Source of the DNA: JAAFJT01 sp043772905
GTDB taxonomy: Bacteria; Bacteroidota; Bacteroidia; Chitinophagales; Saprospiraceae
Assembly (NCBI GenBank): GCA_043772905.1
Contig: JAYVFS010000243.1
Location: 12,716 to 76,715 of the forward strand
Length of the DNA stretch: 64,000 nucleotides
Direction of reading: 5' to 3'
Shown here: positions 16,638 to 26,470 of the stretch, one piece after another
How the letters are laid out: each line of letters starts with the position of its first letter
How positions within the stretch are numbered: the first letter of the stretch is position 1
Position numbers and translations under genes: made by a program
Notes under the pieces: model-generated
Seen by the model: the letters and a program-made list of their open reading frames with translations, nothing else
Databases searched by the model: none
What the model was told of the DNA's origin: nothing

Positions 16638-18113
16638 ATGCCTATCTATACCAAAACAGGTTCAGAACGTATCAGTAGCTTAAAATCAACTGGCATCATG
16701 GCAGTTGTGGCTATCGTTGCGGGCTTATTGATTGGTAAAATGGGCTTAATCATCGGTATTGCCTTAATGGGTATCCCGCTGGTATTTTTTTTTATGGGTC
16801 TCTTGTTCACCCGTCCAAGGCTTGGTTTGATTTTAAGTCTTTGGGTATCCTTTTTTGCATCGGGCATCTCACGTTATGTCAGTGCTTCATGGGGACTTTT
16901 GATTGATATTTTTTTATTCATCGGTTGGCTTGCCATTCTTTTTCAAGTAAAAAAGAAAGATTGGTCGCCTTTGAACAACGATATCATGATCGTGACAACC
17001 GTTTGGTTCGGTTTTGTCTTTCTTGAAATCATCAACCCTGAATCCAATGGTCCTGAATGTTGGTTTTATGCCATGCGTGGCGATGGTTTCTATCAATTAT
17101 TGTCTTTTGGTTTAACCTTTATGCTTTATAGAGAGCGGAAACACATGGATTCCTTTCTCAAATTAGCCACTTGGCTTTCCATTGCAGGCACTTTGTGGGG
17201 TTTGCGTCAAATGATTTTTGGCGTTGATGCCGCCGAATATGCTTGGCTTTATGTCGAAGGTTTTGCCTTTACACACATGTTAGCGGGCGTACTGCGCGTC
17301 TTTTCTTTTTACAGCGATGCAGGGCAATTCGGCTCATCACAAGCCATGTTCGCCCTCGTGTGTGGCATTATTGCTTTCTCACCTATGTCAAAAGGAGATC
17401 GTTTTTTTTATGCTTTTGCGGCTATTTTAACCTTTGTTGGTTTCGGCATCTCAGGCACACGTGGCGCAATTGCCGTACCGGGTGTAGGTATTTTAGTACA
17501 CCTATTTTTAAGCAAAAACTTTAAAATTTTAATACTCGGATTGTCTATTGCTGTTGGAGCTTTTGTTTTTCTGAAATATACAACGGGTCTGCAACACGTC
17601 GAGCAAATACGCCGCATGAGAACCGCTTTCAACCCTGATGACGCTTCTCTTTTAGTGCGTATCAAAAACCAAAAGACCTTTGGGCGACACTTAGCAACAC
17701 GTCCATTTGGCGGTGGCATCGGTGCCGCAGGTTTTTGGGGCTTCCGTTTTGCACCATATAGTCTCTTGGGCAATACCGCAACAGATAGTTATTATGTTAA
17801 AGTATGGGCAGAAACAGGCATTATTGGCATCAGTTTACATCTTTTCATGTTCGGCTACTTCGTCGGCAAAGGTGGATTTGTCGTTTGGCATCTCCGAGAC
17901 CCTGTGCTGCGCGCAAAAATAGCGGGTATGTACAGCGGCATGTGCGGCGTCCTGATGGCAAGTTATGGCAACCAAGTGTATAGCCAATTGCCTACGGGTA
18001 TACTCATGGGTATAATGATTCCACTGATTTTTTTATCCCCTCAGTATGACGATGATATTACGGCAGAAGCCGAAGCATTGGCAAAAGAGCAAGCTGCAAA
18101 AGCTATATCTTAA
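16638..18113 (+). CDS. O-antigen polymerase/ligase-like membrane protein (Wzy/WaaL type)
   Basis: A 491-residue integral membrane protein with about 10-12 hydrophobic segments and a large periplasmic-type loop near residues 310-370, the layout of the O-antigen ligase/polymerase family. In such proteins the loop carries the residues that join lipid-linked glycan units. Position at the head of a run of glycosyltransferase, flippase and sugar transferase genes supports a role in polymerising a surface polysaccharide. Polymerase and ligase cannot be told apart by sequence alone. The soluble C-terminus is Ala/Glu-rich. The repeated word at 18037-18045 encodes Pro-Gln-Tyr after the last membrane segment. 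Confidence 0.82.
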   Translation: MPIYTKTGSERISSLKSTGIMAVVAIVAGLLIGKMGLIIGIALMGIPLVFFFMGLLFTRPRLGLILSLWVSFFASGISRYVSASWGLLIDIFLFIGWLAILFQVKKKDWSPLNNDIMIVTTVWFGFVFLEIINPESNGPECWFYAMRGDGFYQLLSFGLTFMLYRERKHMDSFLKLATWLSIAGTLWGLRQMIFGVDAAEYAWLYVEGFAFTHMLAGVLRVFSFYSDAGQFGSSQAMFALVCGIIAFSPMSKGDRFFYAFAAILTFVGFGISGTRGAIAVPGVGILVHLFLSKNFKILILGLSIAVGAFVFLKYTTGLQHVEQIRRMRTAFNPDDASLLVRIKNQKTFGRHLATRPFGGGIGAAGFWGFRFAPYSLLGNTATDSYYVKVWAETGIIGISLHLFMFGYFVGKGGFVVWHLRDPVLRAKIAGMYSGMCGVLMASYGNQVYSQLPTGILMGIMIPLIFLSPQYDDDITAEAEALAKEQAAKAIS

Positions 18114-18252
18114 TGCCAATTGTAGGGATTCTTAACCCATTTTGATTAACAGATTTTTATCATACCGTTTATACCACCTTTCAAAATCTACCAATTTCAG
18201 TAGCAATACAACCAAAAGTCGAAAAGCCATAAAACACTAATCAAAAGCCCCC

Positions 18253-18260
18253 TACTTTTG
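18253..18260 (+). promoter_or_regulatory. Bacteroidota -7 element upstream of the GT2 gene
   Basis: TACTTTTG matches TA-N2-TTTG, with a transcription start expected near 18267 and a 100-base leader that contains a copy of the repeated word (18301-18309). Confidence 0.5.
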
Positions 18261-18367
18261 AAAAAAAAAGAAGAGAAAACTACATTCCTACACAATACAC
18301 CCCCTCAGTATTCCGAGGCTTCGAGGTCGTTTCTCCTTCATTTTCTCAACTTATAACCATTTAAACT

Positions 18368-19543
18368 ATGTTGCTATTTACAATTCTCAATGCTATCATC
18401 ATAGCGTACCTTGCTTGGGGTGCAGGTTATCAATTCTTTTTTTCCGCTGCGGGTCGGTTTTTCAAAAACAAACCATTGGTAAAAGCCACTCGGACACGCC
18501 GTATGGCTGTTTTCATCCCTTCTTACCAAGAAGATGCGGTGATTTTATCGTCTGCAAAAGCTGCTTTGACGCAGAATTATCCAACAGATGCCTACGAAGT
18601 CATCGTCATTGCCGACAAATTGAAAGCTGAAACCATCGCTGAATTGAAGTCAATGCCGATTCAAGTCGTCGAAGTAGCGTTTGAGAAAAGTACAAAAGCA
18701 AAGGCTTTAAATGTTGCACTCAATACGATAGATGCCAGTCAATTTGATATTGCTGTCGTCCTCGATGCCGATAATGTGATGAAAACCGACTTTTTAAGCC
18801 GAGTCAATGCCCGTTTTGAAGAAAACATCGTCGCTTTACAAGGTCGTCGTGCGGCTAAAAACGGTCAGACGGGTGTTGCGCTACTCGATGCAGCCAGCGA
18901 AGATATCAACAACCATATTTTGTGTAATGGACACAGTGCAGTGGGTTTGTCGGTGCGTTTGGCAGGTTCGGGCATGGCTTTTGATTATAAACTTTTTAAA
19001 ACAATAATGCCGCAAATTGAAGCAATAGGTGGATTCGACAAAGAGATAGAATTGCGTCTCACACGTTTAGGTATCACCCTCAATTACGACCCAGAAGCCA
19101 TTGTTTATGACGAAAAAGTATGTCACTCAAATCAGTTTTCAAACCAAAGAAGTCGTTGGATTGCTGCGCAATTTCGCTACGCAAAACTTTTCGTACCATC
19201 GGCTTTTATGCGTTTTATACTGAGGGGTCAATTTGACCATTTCAATAAAGCCATACAAATGGCTTTGCCACCCCGTTTGATTTTGCCATTTGCTTTGATG
19301 CTTATGACTGTTCTAAACGTGGTTTTCCAGAATGATACCATGGCAGTTTTTGCATTTAGTGCATTGACTATCAATATTTTATCTTTCGTTTTGGCAATGC
19401 CCAAACATTATTTTGCAGTCGAAAACCGCGCTATGTGGCTCGCTATACCACGCACATTGGGGGCAACTTTTATCGCACTCACAAATTTACGTGAAGCCAG
19501 CAAACGGTTTATACATACATCGCACGAAGTCATTGTTCATTAA
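18368..19543 (+). CDS. Membrane-bound family 2 glycosyltransferase
   Basis: A 391-residue GT2 enzyme that transfers a sugar from a nucleotide donor. An N-terminal membrane segment (residues 1-22) precedes the GT-A domain. This opens with FIPSYQEDAVI, carries the metal-binding DAD in VVLDADNVM, and ends with the QRSRW (QxxRW) motif common in processive enzymes such as BcsA and NodC. Two or three C-terminal membrane segments follow. The QxxRW motif and flanking helices suggest chain extension or lipid-linked acceptor use, but specificity is unknown. It is the first of three closely spaced genes (17 and 2 bases apart). The word at 19219 encodes Leu-Arg-Gly. Confidence 0.85.
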   Translation: MLLFTILNAIIIAYLAWGAGYQFFFSAAGRFFKNKPLVKATRTRRMAVFIPSYQEDAVILSSAKAALTQNYPTDAYEVIVIADKLKAETIAELKSMPIQVVEVAFEKSTKAKALNVALNTIDASQFDIAVVLDADNVMKTDFLSRVNARFEENIVALQGRRAAKNGQTGVALLDAASEDINNHILCNGHSAVGLSVRLAGSGMAFDYKLFKTIMPQIEAIGGFDKEIELRLTRLGITLNYDPEAIVYDEKVCHSNQFSNQRSRWIAAQFRYAKLFVPSAFMRFILRGQFDHFNKAIQMALPPRLILPFALMLMTVLNVVFQNDTMAVFAFSALTINILSFVLAMPKHYFAVENRAMWLAIPRTLGATFIALTNLREASKRFIHTSHEVIVH

Positions 19544-19560
19544 CATCAAATCAATATCAC

Positions 19561-19692
19561 ATGTTAGGAGAAGGGATGCCGTGGCATATTATCATGGTTT
19601 TTTTCGTCATTGGTGTTTTCGCTGGTATCAATGGTGGTAAAAAGGATAAAAAACGTTCGGAAGAAAAAGATCAACAAAAAATTGAAGTATAA
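19561..19692 (+). CDS. Small single-pass membrane protein, 43 residues
   Basis: ATG at 19561 to TAA at 19692. It starts MLGEGMPWHIIMVFFVIGVF, so one hydrophobic helix (about residues 8-23), then a very basic and polar tail rich in Lys, Asp, Glu and Gln. It lies 17 bases after the GT2 gene and 2 bases before the GT4 gene, in the same direction, which argues that it is real and cotranslated with them. I recognise no family. A small partner of the membrane glycosyltransferase is one possibility. Confidence 0.7.
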   Translation: MLGEGMPWHIIMVFFVIGVFAGINGGKKDKKRSEEKDQQKIEV

Positions 19693-19694
19693 AT

Positions 19695-20888
19695 ATGAAA
19701 ATACTATACGTCTGTAAATCGCTACCTCACCGCTATCAAGGCGGCATCCAAACGCATACTTCAGAGCTGGCTACACACCTCGCTCAACGGGGTCAGGATA
19801 TATATATATTGACTGCTGGTAGTATTCGAAACGGTGAAACAAGATACCAACTCAATGGCTTTACAGTCATTGAAGTACCTTATTTACCTATGCGCCGATT
19901 GCCTTTTCTTCCATTTTTTTTAGAGGAAGTCAGTTTTAATCTGAGCGCCTGGCTATGGTTGAAACTAAATCAATCTGAATTTGATATCGTCCATCTGCAA
20001 GGAAGGAGTGGCTTTTTATTCCCAACACAGCATAATAAAACCACCCTTATTACAACATTTCATGGCTTGGTCACCTTGGAAAATCAGTTTTCACAACAAA
20101 TATTAAACCTTGACAGAAAAATACACCAACGTTTTGCTTCTTATTTTGAAAAAAATGCTCTTAAAAATAGCGATGCCATCATTGCGGTAAGTCGTGAAAT
20201 GCAGAAAGAATTAGATGAATTAGAGATTAAAACAGAAAAACCACATTTTATTTTATACAATGGAGTAGCCATCAATAAACCACAAAAGGGTGCGGATATT
20301 AAGGTTATGTCAGACGAGAATACCATCATTTTTGTCGGCAGACTCGACCGCATTAAAGGCATTTTCAACCTCGTTGAAGCGATGAAACAAGTGGACAAAA
20401 ACGTCAAACTCGTAATGATCGGCGATGGTGTGGATCGCGTTGAGCTTGAAAACCTCATTCTTACTGAGGGGGTCGCTGACCGCATCCAATTGTTAGGCTC
20501 ACAAACCAACGAAAACGTTTTGGCTTGGATTAAAGGTGGATTTGCCCTCGTTTTACCTTCATTTCATGAAACGCAAGGCATTGTTTTACTTGAAGCCAAT
20601 GTTTGCGGCAAGGCTGTAGCAGCGTCAAATGTAGCGGGCATTCCCGAAGTGGTGTCACATGGGATTAATGGTTTATTGTTTAATCCAAATGATATTGATG
20701 AGATTGCTCAATCCATAAATCAACTGTATCAAAACCCTGAAAGCACCAAAAAAATGGGTGAAAATGGACGGCAATCGGTCGCAGAAAAATTCGATTGGTT
20801 AAAAATTGCGGCTGATACAGAGGAGGTCTATCAACAAGTTTTAGCAACAAAAAAAGAGAAAAAAATCGCACTATACCCTGTGTATTAA
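19695..20888 (+). CDS. Family 4 glycosyltransferase
   Basis: A 397-residue GT-B retaining glycosyltransferase. The N-terminal domain opens with MKILYVCKSLPHRYQGGIQT, the acceptor-side glycine loop. The C-terminal donor domain has FVGRLDRIKGIFNLVEAM and the E-x7-E type motif in LLEANVCGKAVAASNVAGIPE. It builds part of the surface glycan encoded in this region; donor and acceptor are not known. It starts 2 bases after the 43-residue protein. The repeated word at 20463-20471 encodes Thr-Glu-Gly. A perfect 15-bp hairpin follows at 20982-21014. Confidence 0.9.
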   Translation: MKILYVCKSLPHRYQGGIQTHTSELATHLAQRGQDIYILTAGSIRNGETRYQLNGFTVIEVPYLPMRRLPFLPFFLEEVSFNLSAWLWLKLNQSEFDIVHLQGRSGFLFPTQHNKTTLITTFHGLVTLENQFSQQILNLDRKIHQRFASYFEKNALKNSDAIIAVSREMQKELDELEIKTEKPHFILYNGVAINKPQKGADIKVMSDENTIIFVGRLDRIKGIFNLVEAMKQVDKNVKLVMIGDGVDRVELENLILTEGVADRIQLLGSQTNENVLAWIKGGFALVLPSFHETQGIVLLEANVCGKAVAASNVAGIPEVVSHGINGLLFNPNDIDEIAQSINQLYQNPESTKKMGENGRQSVAEKFDWLKIAADTEEVYQQVLATKKEKKIALYPVY

Positions 20889-20981
20889 ATCCTCATTGGG
20901 TATTATCAAATTGACAGACATATTGAAATTAAGAGAAAAAATAATAATTCATTGATGACGTTGTCTCAAAAAGTATGCACT

Positions 20982-21014
20982 AACGTCGGCGAAGTTCAAA
21001 ACTTCGCCGACGTT
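20982..21014 (+). terminator. Perfect 15-bp hairpin after the GT4 gene
   Basis: AACGTCGGCGAAGTT and its complement are separated by CAA. Only a short T run follows. It is probably the end of the upstream transcript or a member of the palindrome family described in the findings. Confidence 0.55.
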
Positions 21015-21067
21015 TAGAATCCTAAAAATATTGATACAACCGACTCCGTTTATACTACACAAATAAA

Positions 21068-22378
21068 ATGCAAAAACCCAGTTTTTTCCGTTCCAGTAGC
21101 CATGCCATGGTCGCAGGTGCGGCGCAACAAGGATTCGCACTCGTTCATTTTTTGATGGTTGTTCGGTGGCTCACACCAGCAGACGTAGGCGCTTGGGCGA
21201 TGTTTTTGACACTCACTTCTTTCATCGAAATGGGACGTTTGGGTCTGATACAAAACAGCATGGTGCATTACATGACGCACAACCCTGACGACCGTTCCCG
21301 CATTGCTTCCGCTGCCCTTGTTTTGAGCTTAGGTTCGAGTGTTATTGGCGCATTGATTTTGTTGATTTTGAGTTTTTTACTGAGGGGGGTATTTCAGATG
21401 CCCGACTTGCCGCTGATGATGTTGGGTTATGTCATTTTGACCGTTTTGAATGCGGCTTTGCGCTTCTTCGATGGTTGGCAAATGACCATGCATAATTTCA
21501 AAACATCTATGCTCACAGCCAGCATTTTTGGCGCAACGTATTGTCTGTTAACTGTTTTTGTAAAATTTTATTTCAATATATTAAGCACAGAAATCCTTGT
21601 TTTACTCCAAATACCTGCATCAATCACGGCTTTATTAGTCATTTTAAAAAGAAATATCAAACAAATAAAATTTGCACCAGTTGACCGCCAATGGATTAAA
21701 AAATTGTTCAATTTCGGACGTTACGGTTTGGGTTCAAATTTAAGTTCTATGATTTTTCAAAGGGTGGACATATTGTTATTAGGCGTTTTTATGCCGCCCG
21801 CAGCTATTGCCGTTTACAATGTGGCTTCCCGTCTTATCAGTTACATTGACTTTCCATTGAATATGTTAGGGTTGGTTTTATTGCCAAAAATTGCAACTGA
21901 AAACAGACAAGGTGGTACAGATGGCGTTATTCAATTGTTTGAAAAATCCGTTGCAGGGCTTTTGGCGTTTACCGTTCCTGTTACCTTAATCACCATTTTT
22001 GGGGCAAAATATTTAGTCATTCTCGTAGCGGGAAGGGCATTTTTAGATGCGACAATTTTAGTTCAAATACTTGCTTTTGCAGGGATTGTGAAACCGTGGG
22101 GCAGACTTTTCGGAGTCACTTTGGACGCTGTTGGCAAACCTGAATGGAATCTTAAAATGTTGATTTTCAGTATGGTTGTCACCATTTTATTCAATGCGAT
22201 ACTCATTCCGATCTATGGTACTGAGGGGGCAGCCGTGGCAACGACATCTGCTATTTTTGTAACTATTGGTGTTGGGCAAATAATACTACGCCGTTGGATG
22301 GATGTTGATTTCAAACGAACAATTTATGGCGTTTTACCCGCCTATAGAACGATTTTTTCAAAAATAAAATGGGCATGA
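21068..22378 (+). CDS. Polysaccharide flippase (Wzx/MATE-like)
   Basis: A 436-residue membrane protein with 12 or more hydrophobic segments, of the polysaccharide biosynthesis/MVF superfamily that flips lipid-linked oligosaccharide across the inner membrane. The N-terminal AMVAGAAQQGFALVHFLMVVRWLTPADVGAW and the mid stretch FGRYGLGSNLSSMIFQRVDILLLG are typical. With the polymerase-like protein at 16638 it would form a Wzx/Wzy export route. Its stop overlaps the start of the next glycosyltransferase. Two copies of the repeated word occur: 21379 (Leu-Arg-Gly) and 22220 (Thr-Glu-Gly). Confidence 0.88.
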   Translation: MQKPSFFRSSSHAMVAGAAQQGFALVHFLMVVRWLTPADVGAWAMFLTLTSFIEMGRLGLIQNSMVHYMTHNPDDRSRIASAALVLSLGSSVIGALILLILSFLLRGVFQMPDLPLMMLGYVILTVLNAALRFFDGWQMTMHNFKTSMLTASIFGATYCLLTVFVKFYFNILSTEILVLLQIPASITALLVILKRNIKQIKFAPVDRQWIKKLFNFGRYGLGSNLSSMIFQRVDILLLGVFMPPAAIAVYNVASRLISYIDFPLNMLGLVLLPKIATENRQGGTDGVIQLFEKSVAGLLAFTVPVTLITIFGAKYLVILVAGRAFLDATILVQILAFAGIVKPWGRLFGVTLDAVGKPEWNLKMLIFSMVVTILFNAILIPIYGTEGAAVATTSAIFVTIGVGQIILRRWMDVDFKRTIYGVLPAYRTIFSKIKWA

Positions 22379-23244
22379 AAACGCAAAACCCTTTGGTTTC
22401 TATCATCACCGTCAACTACCGTCAAGCTGCTGTGACTGTTGATTTACTCCATTCAATTGGTGAAAATACCTATAAAAACGTAGAAGTTATTGTCGTTGAC
22501 AATGGCTCTTTGGAGGATTGTTCGGCTGTTTTCAAAAATGCATACCCCTCAGTAAAAGCCCTTGTGAGTGCTGAAAATTTGGGTTTTGCAGGTGGCAACA
22601 ACCTCGGCATAACGGTAGCGACGGGCGACTACTTGTTTTTTATCAATAACGATACGGTATTAACAGATGGCTTGATTGAGGCTTTGTTGTCACGTTTTTC
22701 AACAAATCCAAAAATTGGTGCGGTCAGCCCAAAAATTCGTTATTTCGACAAGCCTAATGTGATTCAATACGCAGGTTTTACGGAAATGAATCAATTGACA
22801 GGTCGAAACGCAGCGATTGGCAAAAACGAAACCGACAATGGGCAACACGACACGCCTTACGCCACAGCTTATGCACACGGTGCAGCGATGATGATTAGTA
22901 GAGAAGTGTTTGAAAAAGTAGGCGGTATGCCAGAAGATTTTTTCTTATATTACGAAGAACTCGATTGGTGCGCCCAAATAAAGCGTGCGGGTTATACGAT
23001 TTGGTACGAACCTGCGGGTTTGATTTACCATAAAGAAAGTGCTGCCGTTGGCAAAATGAGTCCCTTAAAAATTTATTATATCACCCGCAATCGCATACTT
23101 TTCATGCGGCGCAACGTCAGTGGTTGGCGTTTAGCGACTTTCCTCACTTATTTTTACAGCGTCACTGTTCCTATAAAAAGTGTTTCTTTTCTGTTGAGAC
23201 AACAATTTTCTTTGTTTGTACCTTTTTTGAGAGCCTGTTTATAA
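22369..23244 (+). CDS. Family 2 glycosyltransferase, rhamnosyltransferase-like
   Basis: A 291-residue soluble GT2 enzyme. It begins VSIITVNYRQAAVTVDLLHSI, has the donor-site stretch SAENLGFAGGNNLGI, the metal site INNDTVL, and the acceptor-side DFFLYYEELDWCAQIKRAGY seen in rhamnosyltransferase-like members. Sugar specificity is not certain. Two in-frame starts exist: 22369, and 22375, where ATG overlaps the flippase TGA as ATGA, a usual arrangement for coupled translation. The repeated word at 22545-22553 encodes Pro-Ser-Val. Confidence 0.9.
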   Translation: MGMKTQNPLVSIITVNYRQAAVTVDLLHSIGENTYKNVEVIVVDNGSLEDCSAVFKNAYPSVKALVSAENLGFAGGNNLGITVATGDYLFFINNDTVLTDGLIEALLSRFSTNPKIGAVSPKIRYFDKPNVIQYAGFTEMNQLTGRNAAIGKNETDNGQHDTPYATAYAHGAAMMISREVFEKVGGMPEDFFLYYEELDWCAQIKRAGYTIWYEPAGLIYHKESAAVGKMSPLKIYYITRNRILFMRRNVSGWRLATFLTYFYSVTVPIKSVSFLLRQQFSLFVPFLRACL

Positions 23245-23299
23245 CTTATTGATTAAGAATACGTAAGTATGTTCGGTTCACAAAAAGAAAAACTAAGTT

Positions 23300-23839
23300 A
23301 TGAAAGGAGTCGTTTTTACAGGATTTTTAGATTTAGTCGAAAATAATTTCGGCTACGAAATGGTGGATAAAATCATTACCTCAAGTGATTTGATGTCGGG
23401 CGGTGCTTATACGTCTATTGGTTCATACCCCCACAGTGAGTTGGTTCAATTAAGCGCGCAATTAAGCCGTTATACAGAAATTCCAGTGCCAAAACTGATG
23501 AAGTTGTATGGTCAACATTTTTTTTGGGTTTTGGCGGCGCAATACGGGCACATATTGTCGAACGTTAAAACGGCTTTTCAGCTACTCGAATCCGTAGGAA
23601 GTCATATTGAGGTGGAGGTCAAAAAACTCTATCCTGATGCGGAATTGCCTCAACTCACAACAAGGCGGGTGGACGATAAAACTCTCGAAATGATTTATAC
23701 GTCGCAGCAAAAAATGGTTGATTTCGCAGAAGGTTTGATTGAATCCTGCTTGAAATACTTTGATGATAAAAGTACTATTGAAAAAACGAATCTCACAAAA
23801 GACGGTTCAACAGTCCGTTTCATCATTACAAAACAATAA
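23300..23839 (+). CDS. H-NOX (heme NO/O2-binding) sensor protein
   Basis: A 179-residue stand-alone H-NOX domain. It opens with MKGVVFTGFLDLVENNFGYE and keeps the proximal heme ligand at His102 in VGSHIEVEVKKLYPDAELP. The family YxSxR motif that holds the heme propionates appears as Tyr133-Thr-Ser135-Gln-Gln137, so the Arg is replaced by Gln. H-NOX proteins bind nitric oxide and control partner kinases or cyclases, often in biofilm or quorum circuits. The hybrid kinase gene starts at the very next base after the stop, so the two surely work together. No distal-pocket Tyr indicates O2 binding, but this cannot be settled by eye. Confidence 0.88.
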   Translation: MKGVVFTGFLDLVENNFGYEMVDKIITSSDLMSGGAYTSIGSYPHSELVQLSAQLSRYTEIPVPKLMKLYGQHFFWVLAAQYGHILSNVKTAFQLLESVGSHIEVEVKKLYPDAELPQLTTRRVDDKTLEMIYTSQQKMVDFAEGLIESCLKYFDDKSTIEKTNLTKDGSTVRFIITKQ

Positions 23840-26365
23840 ATGAGTAACGAAATTGTCGTACTAAAACGCCGCGTTGACCGGGAAAGGCTTGCGAGGCGAC
23901 ATGCCGAATCCATCTTGGAGCAAAAGGCATTGGACTTGTATTATGCCAACAGGGAGTTGCGTGTTTTGAATGAAAATTTAGAATTTAAAATTTCGGAACG
24001 CACACGGGCATTGCAAACAAGTCAAACGCGTTTGGCTGCCTTGATCAGCAATTTACATTCAGGCATTTTAGTGGAAGACGAGTTGCGGCGAGTTGTTTTG
24101 ACGAATCAGATGTTTTCCGATATTTTTAATTTAGAGATGTTGCCCAATGAGCTTATCGGCATGGATTATTTTGATTTAGCCGACGATTTCAAGCATTTTT
24201 TTGAACATTCCGAAACATTTGACCAACGAGTTGAAGATATTTTGGAACGCAAAGAAGCGGTTATTAATGAAAAATTGCCTTTGCGTGATGGACGTGTTTT
24301 AGAGCGAGATTATGTCCCTATTTTGTTAGATGGGCAATACAATGGTCATTTATGGCAATACAGTGATGTAACCGCAGAGTATTATGTTCGTGAAGACCTC
24401 AAACGCAGTGAGGAGAAGTATCGAGGCATCATCGAAAACATGGAATTGGGCTTAGTTGAGGTTGATAATCAAGGACTTATCATACGTGCTTATCCTCGTT
24501 TTTGCAAAATGGTTGGTTATACAACGGACGAATTACTGGGTAAAGATGCACTTTCAATATTGATTCCATCCGAATATTACCCCATTTTGGAACAACAGAC
24601 CGAAGACCGTTTACAAGGCATCGGCAATGTATATGAGGTGGAAATGATAAAAAAAGACGGTTCTCGGATATGGGTACTCATCTCTGGCGCGCCTATTTTT
24701 GATCTTGATGGTACTGTTTTGGGGTCAATCGGCATACATTACGATATTACTTATCAGAAAGACCTCCAAAACGAACTCGAAGAAGCGCGTGAACGAGCAG
24801 AAGAGGCTCAAAAAGCTGAAAAACAGTTTTTGGCGAATATGAGCCACGAGATTCGCACGCCTTTGAATGCCATTATCGGTATGGCGCACTTACTTTATGA
24901 TACTGAACCAACGACTGAACAAAAAGAATATTTGTCCGTTTTAAAAAATTCGGCTGAAATACTGAGGGGGTTAATTTCCGATGTTTTAGACCTTTCCAAA
25001 ATACGTTCTGGCAATTTTGAGATTCAAAACAATGAATTTGACCTCGGGGGTTTGGTCAGCGCGATGGTCAAAACTTTTCAGATGTGCCATGAAGGTAAAG
25101 ATTTGAACGTAGAACTGAACCTCGACCCTGAACTCCAAAACATGGTTATTGGTGACGATTTGATGCTCAATCAGATTCTCATAAACTTGATTGGGAACGC
25201 AGAGAAATTTACACACAAAGGCAATATAACAGTACATGTTCGATTGAAATCACGTAAAAACGACCGCATAAACGTTGAATTTAAAGTAGCGGATACAGGT
25301 ATTGGTATTCCAAAAGAAAAGCATGATTTGGTTTTTCAGAGTTTCAGACAAGTTGACGGCGACATCAAACGCAAGTTCGGTGGCACAGGTCTGGGTTTGG
25401 CGATTACAAAACAATTGGTCGAAATGCAAGGCGGTTCTATTAGATTGAAAAGTGCGTTGGGTAAAGGAACGACGTTTACTTTCAATGTTTTTTATCATGA
25501 AACGGATAAAAAAATAACCACAGAAGACCGTCCTATATCCGAAAACGACCGCTTAGATGTAGCGGGTTATCGTATTTTGGTTGTTGAAGACAACCACATG
25601 AATCGGAAATATATTTCGACTTTGTTGACAAAATGGCAAGTGGATTACCAAATGGCGCACAATGGTTTAGAAGGCGTTGAGTTGGCAAGCCATGAACCTT
25701 TTGATTTGATTTTGATGGATATTCAGATGCCTGAAATGGATGGTTATGAAGCGACAAATGCCATTCGGCAAATGGTTAATCTGAATCAAGAGACTCCGAT
25801 TATTGCTTTGACGGCTTCAGCTATGGTGTCCCAAAAAGACAAAGCTTTGTTGGCGGGCATGAACGATTATTTGTCAAAACCATTTAAACCGTCTCAACTT
25901 TTTGAAAAATTAAAGCTTTTTTATAGCCAAAAACCTGAAAGAAAGGTCGAAACGGCTGCAAATACTGAGGGGGGGCATTTTCCCGCTTTTGAATTTAATA
26001 ACCGGTTAGATTCGGCTGTATTGACAGAGTTTTATGGCGCTGATTTGAGTTATGCCCGTGATATGTTTGACATTTTCTTAACAACCGTTATACCAGAGTA
26101 TTTGACTTTGAAGAAAGAAGTGGTGGCTAAAAATACAGCAGAGGTGGGGCGTTTGGCGCATAAATTGAAACCGACCTTTGCGATGGTTGGTTTGCCTGAT
26201 TTGGAACAACAAATGGAAGAGATTGAAAATTCGGCAAAGCGAAATGACGACCCCACAGTATGGTGTACGCTTTTTGACAATTTCGAAACACATATCACTG
26301 ATGCAGTAGCAGTAGTCAAAGAGGATCATGCCCGCCTTTTGAATGTAAAATTTATAAGTAAATAA
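23840..26365 (+). CDS. Hybrid sensor histidine kinase (PAS-PAS-HisKA-HATPase-REC-Hpt)
   Basis: An 841-residue soluble kinase. Domains in order: N-terminal coiled coil (1-60), two PAS domains (about 60-185 and 195-310), HisKA with phospho-accepting His336 in ANMSHEIRTPL, HATPase with the N box and GTGLGL (about 437-555), a receiver with Asp627 in LILMDIQMP, and a C-terminal Hpt with His774 in RLAHKLKPTF. It has no membrane segment, so it reads a cytoplasmic signal, most likely the H-NOX protein encoded immediately upstream. The full internal phosphorelay can pass phosphate to an outside regulator, plausibly the LytTR protein 105 bases downstream. The word at 24961 gives Leu-Arg-Gly in the HisKA hairpin; 25964 gives Thr-Glu-Gly in the REC-Hpt linker. 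Confidence 0.93.
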   Translation: MSNEIVVLKRRVDRERLARRHAESILEQKALDLYYANRELRVLNENLEFKISERTRALQTSQTRLAALISNLHSGILVEDELRRVVLTNQMFSDIFNLEMLPNELIGMDYFDLADDFKHFFEHSETFDQRVEDILERKEAVINEKLPLRDGRVLERDYVPILLDGQYNGHLWQYSDVTAEYYVREDLKRSEEKYRGIIENMELGLVEVDNQGLIIRAYPRFCKMVGYTTDELLGKDALSILIPSEYYPILEQQTEDRLQGIGNVYEVEMIKKDGSRIWVLISGAPIFDLDGTVLGSIGIHYDITYQKDLQNELEEARERAEEAQKAEKQFLANMSHEIRTPLNAIIGMAHLLYDTEPTTEQKEYLSVLKNSAEILRGLISDVLDLSKIRSGNFEIQNNEFDLGGLVSAMVKTFQMCHEGKDLNVELNLDPELQNMVIGDDLMLNQILINLIGNAEKFTHKGNITVHVRLKSRKNDRINVEFKVADTGIGIPKEKHDLVFQSFRQVDGDIKRKFGGTGLGLAITKQLVEMQGGSIRLKSALGKGTTFTFNVFYHETDKKITTEDRPISENDRLDVAGYRILVVEDNHMNRKYISTLLTKWQVDYQMAHNGLEGVELASHEPFDLILMDIQMPEMDGYEATNAIRQMVNLNQETPIIALTASAMVSQKDKALLAGMNDYLSKPFKPSQLFEKLKLFYSQKPERKVETAANTEGGHFPAFEFNNRLDSAVLTEFYGADLSYARDMFDIFLTTVIPEYLTLKKEVVAKNTAEVGRLAHKLKPTFAMVGLPDLEQQMEEIENSAKRNDDPTVWCTLFDNFETHITDAVAVVKEDHARLLNVKFISK

Positions 26366-26470
26366 ACGAAGTGGCACTGTAATTGACCATACCTATTTTA
26401 TTGGTATTTGAAAAACATATTGAAGAGACGGTCAATGCCGTAGAGTTAAACTTATAAAATCCTACTGAAC

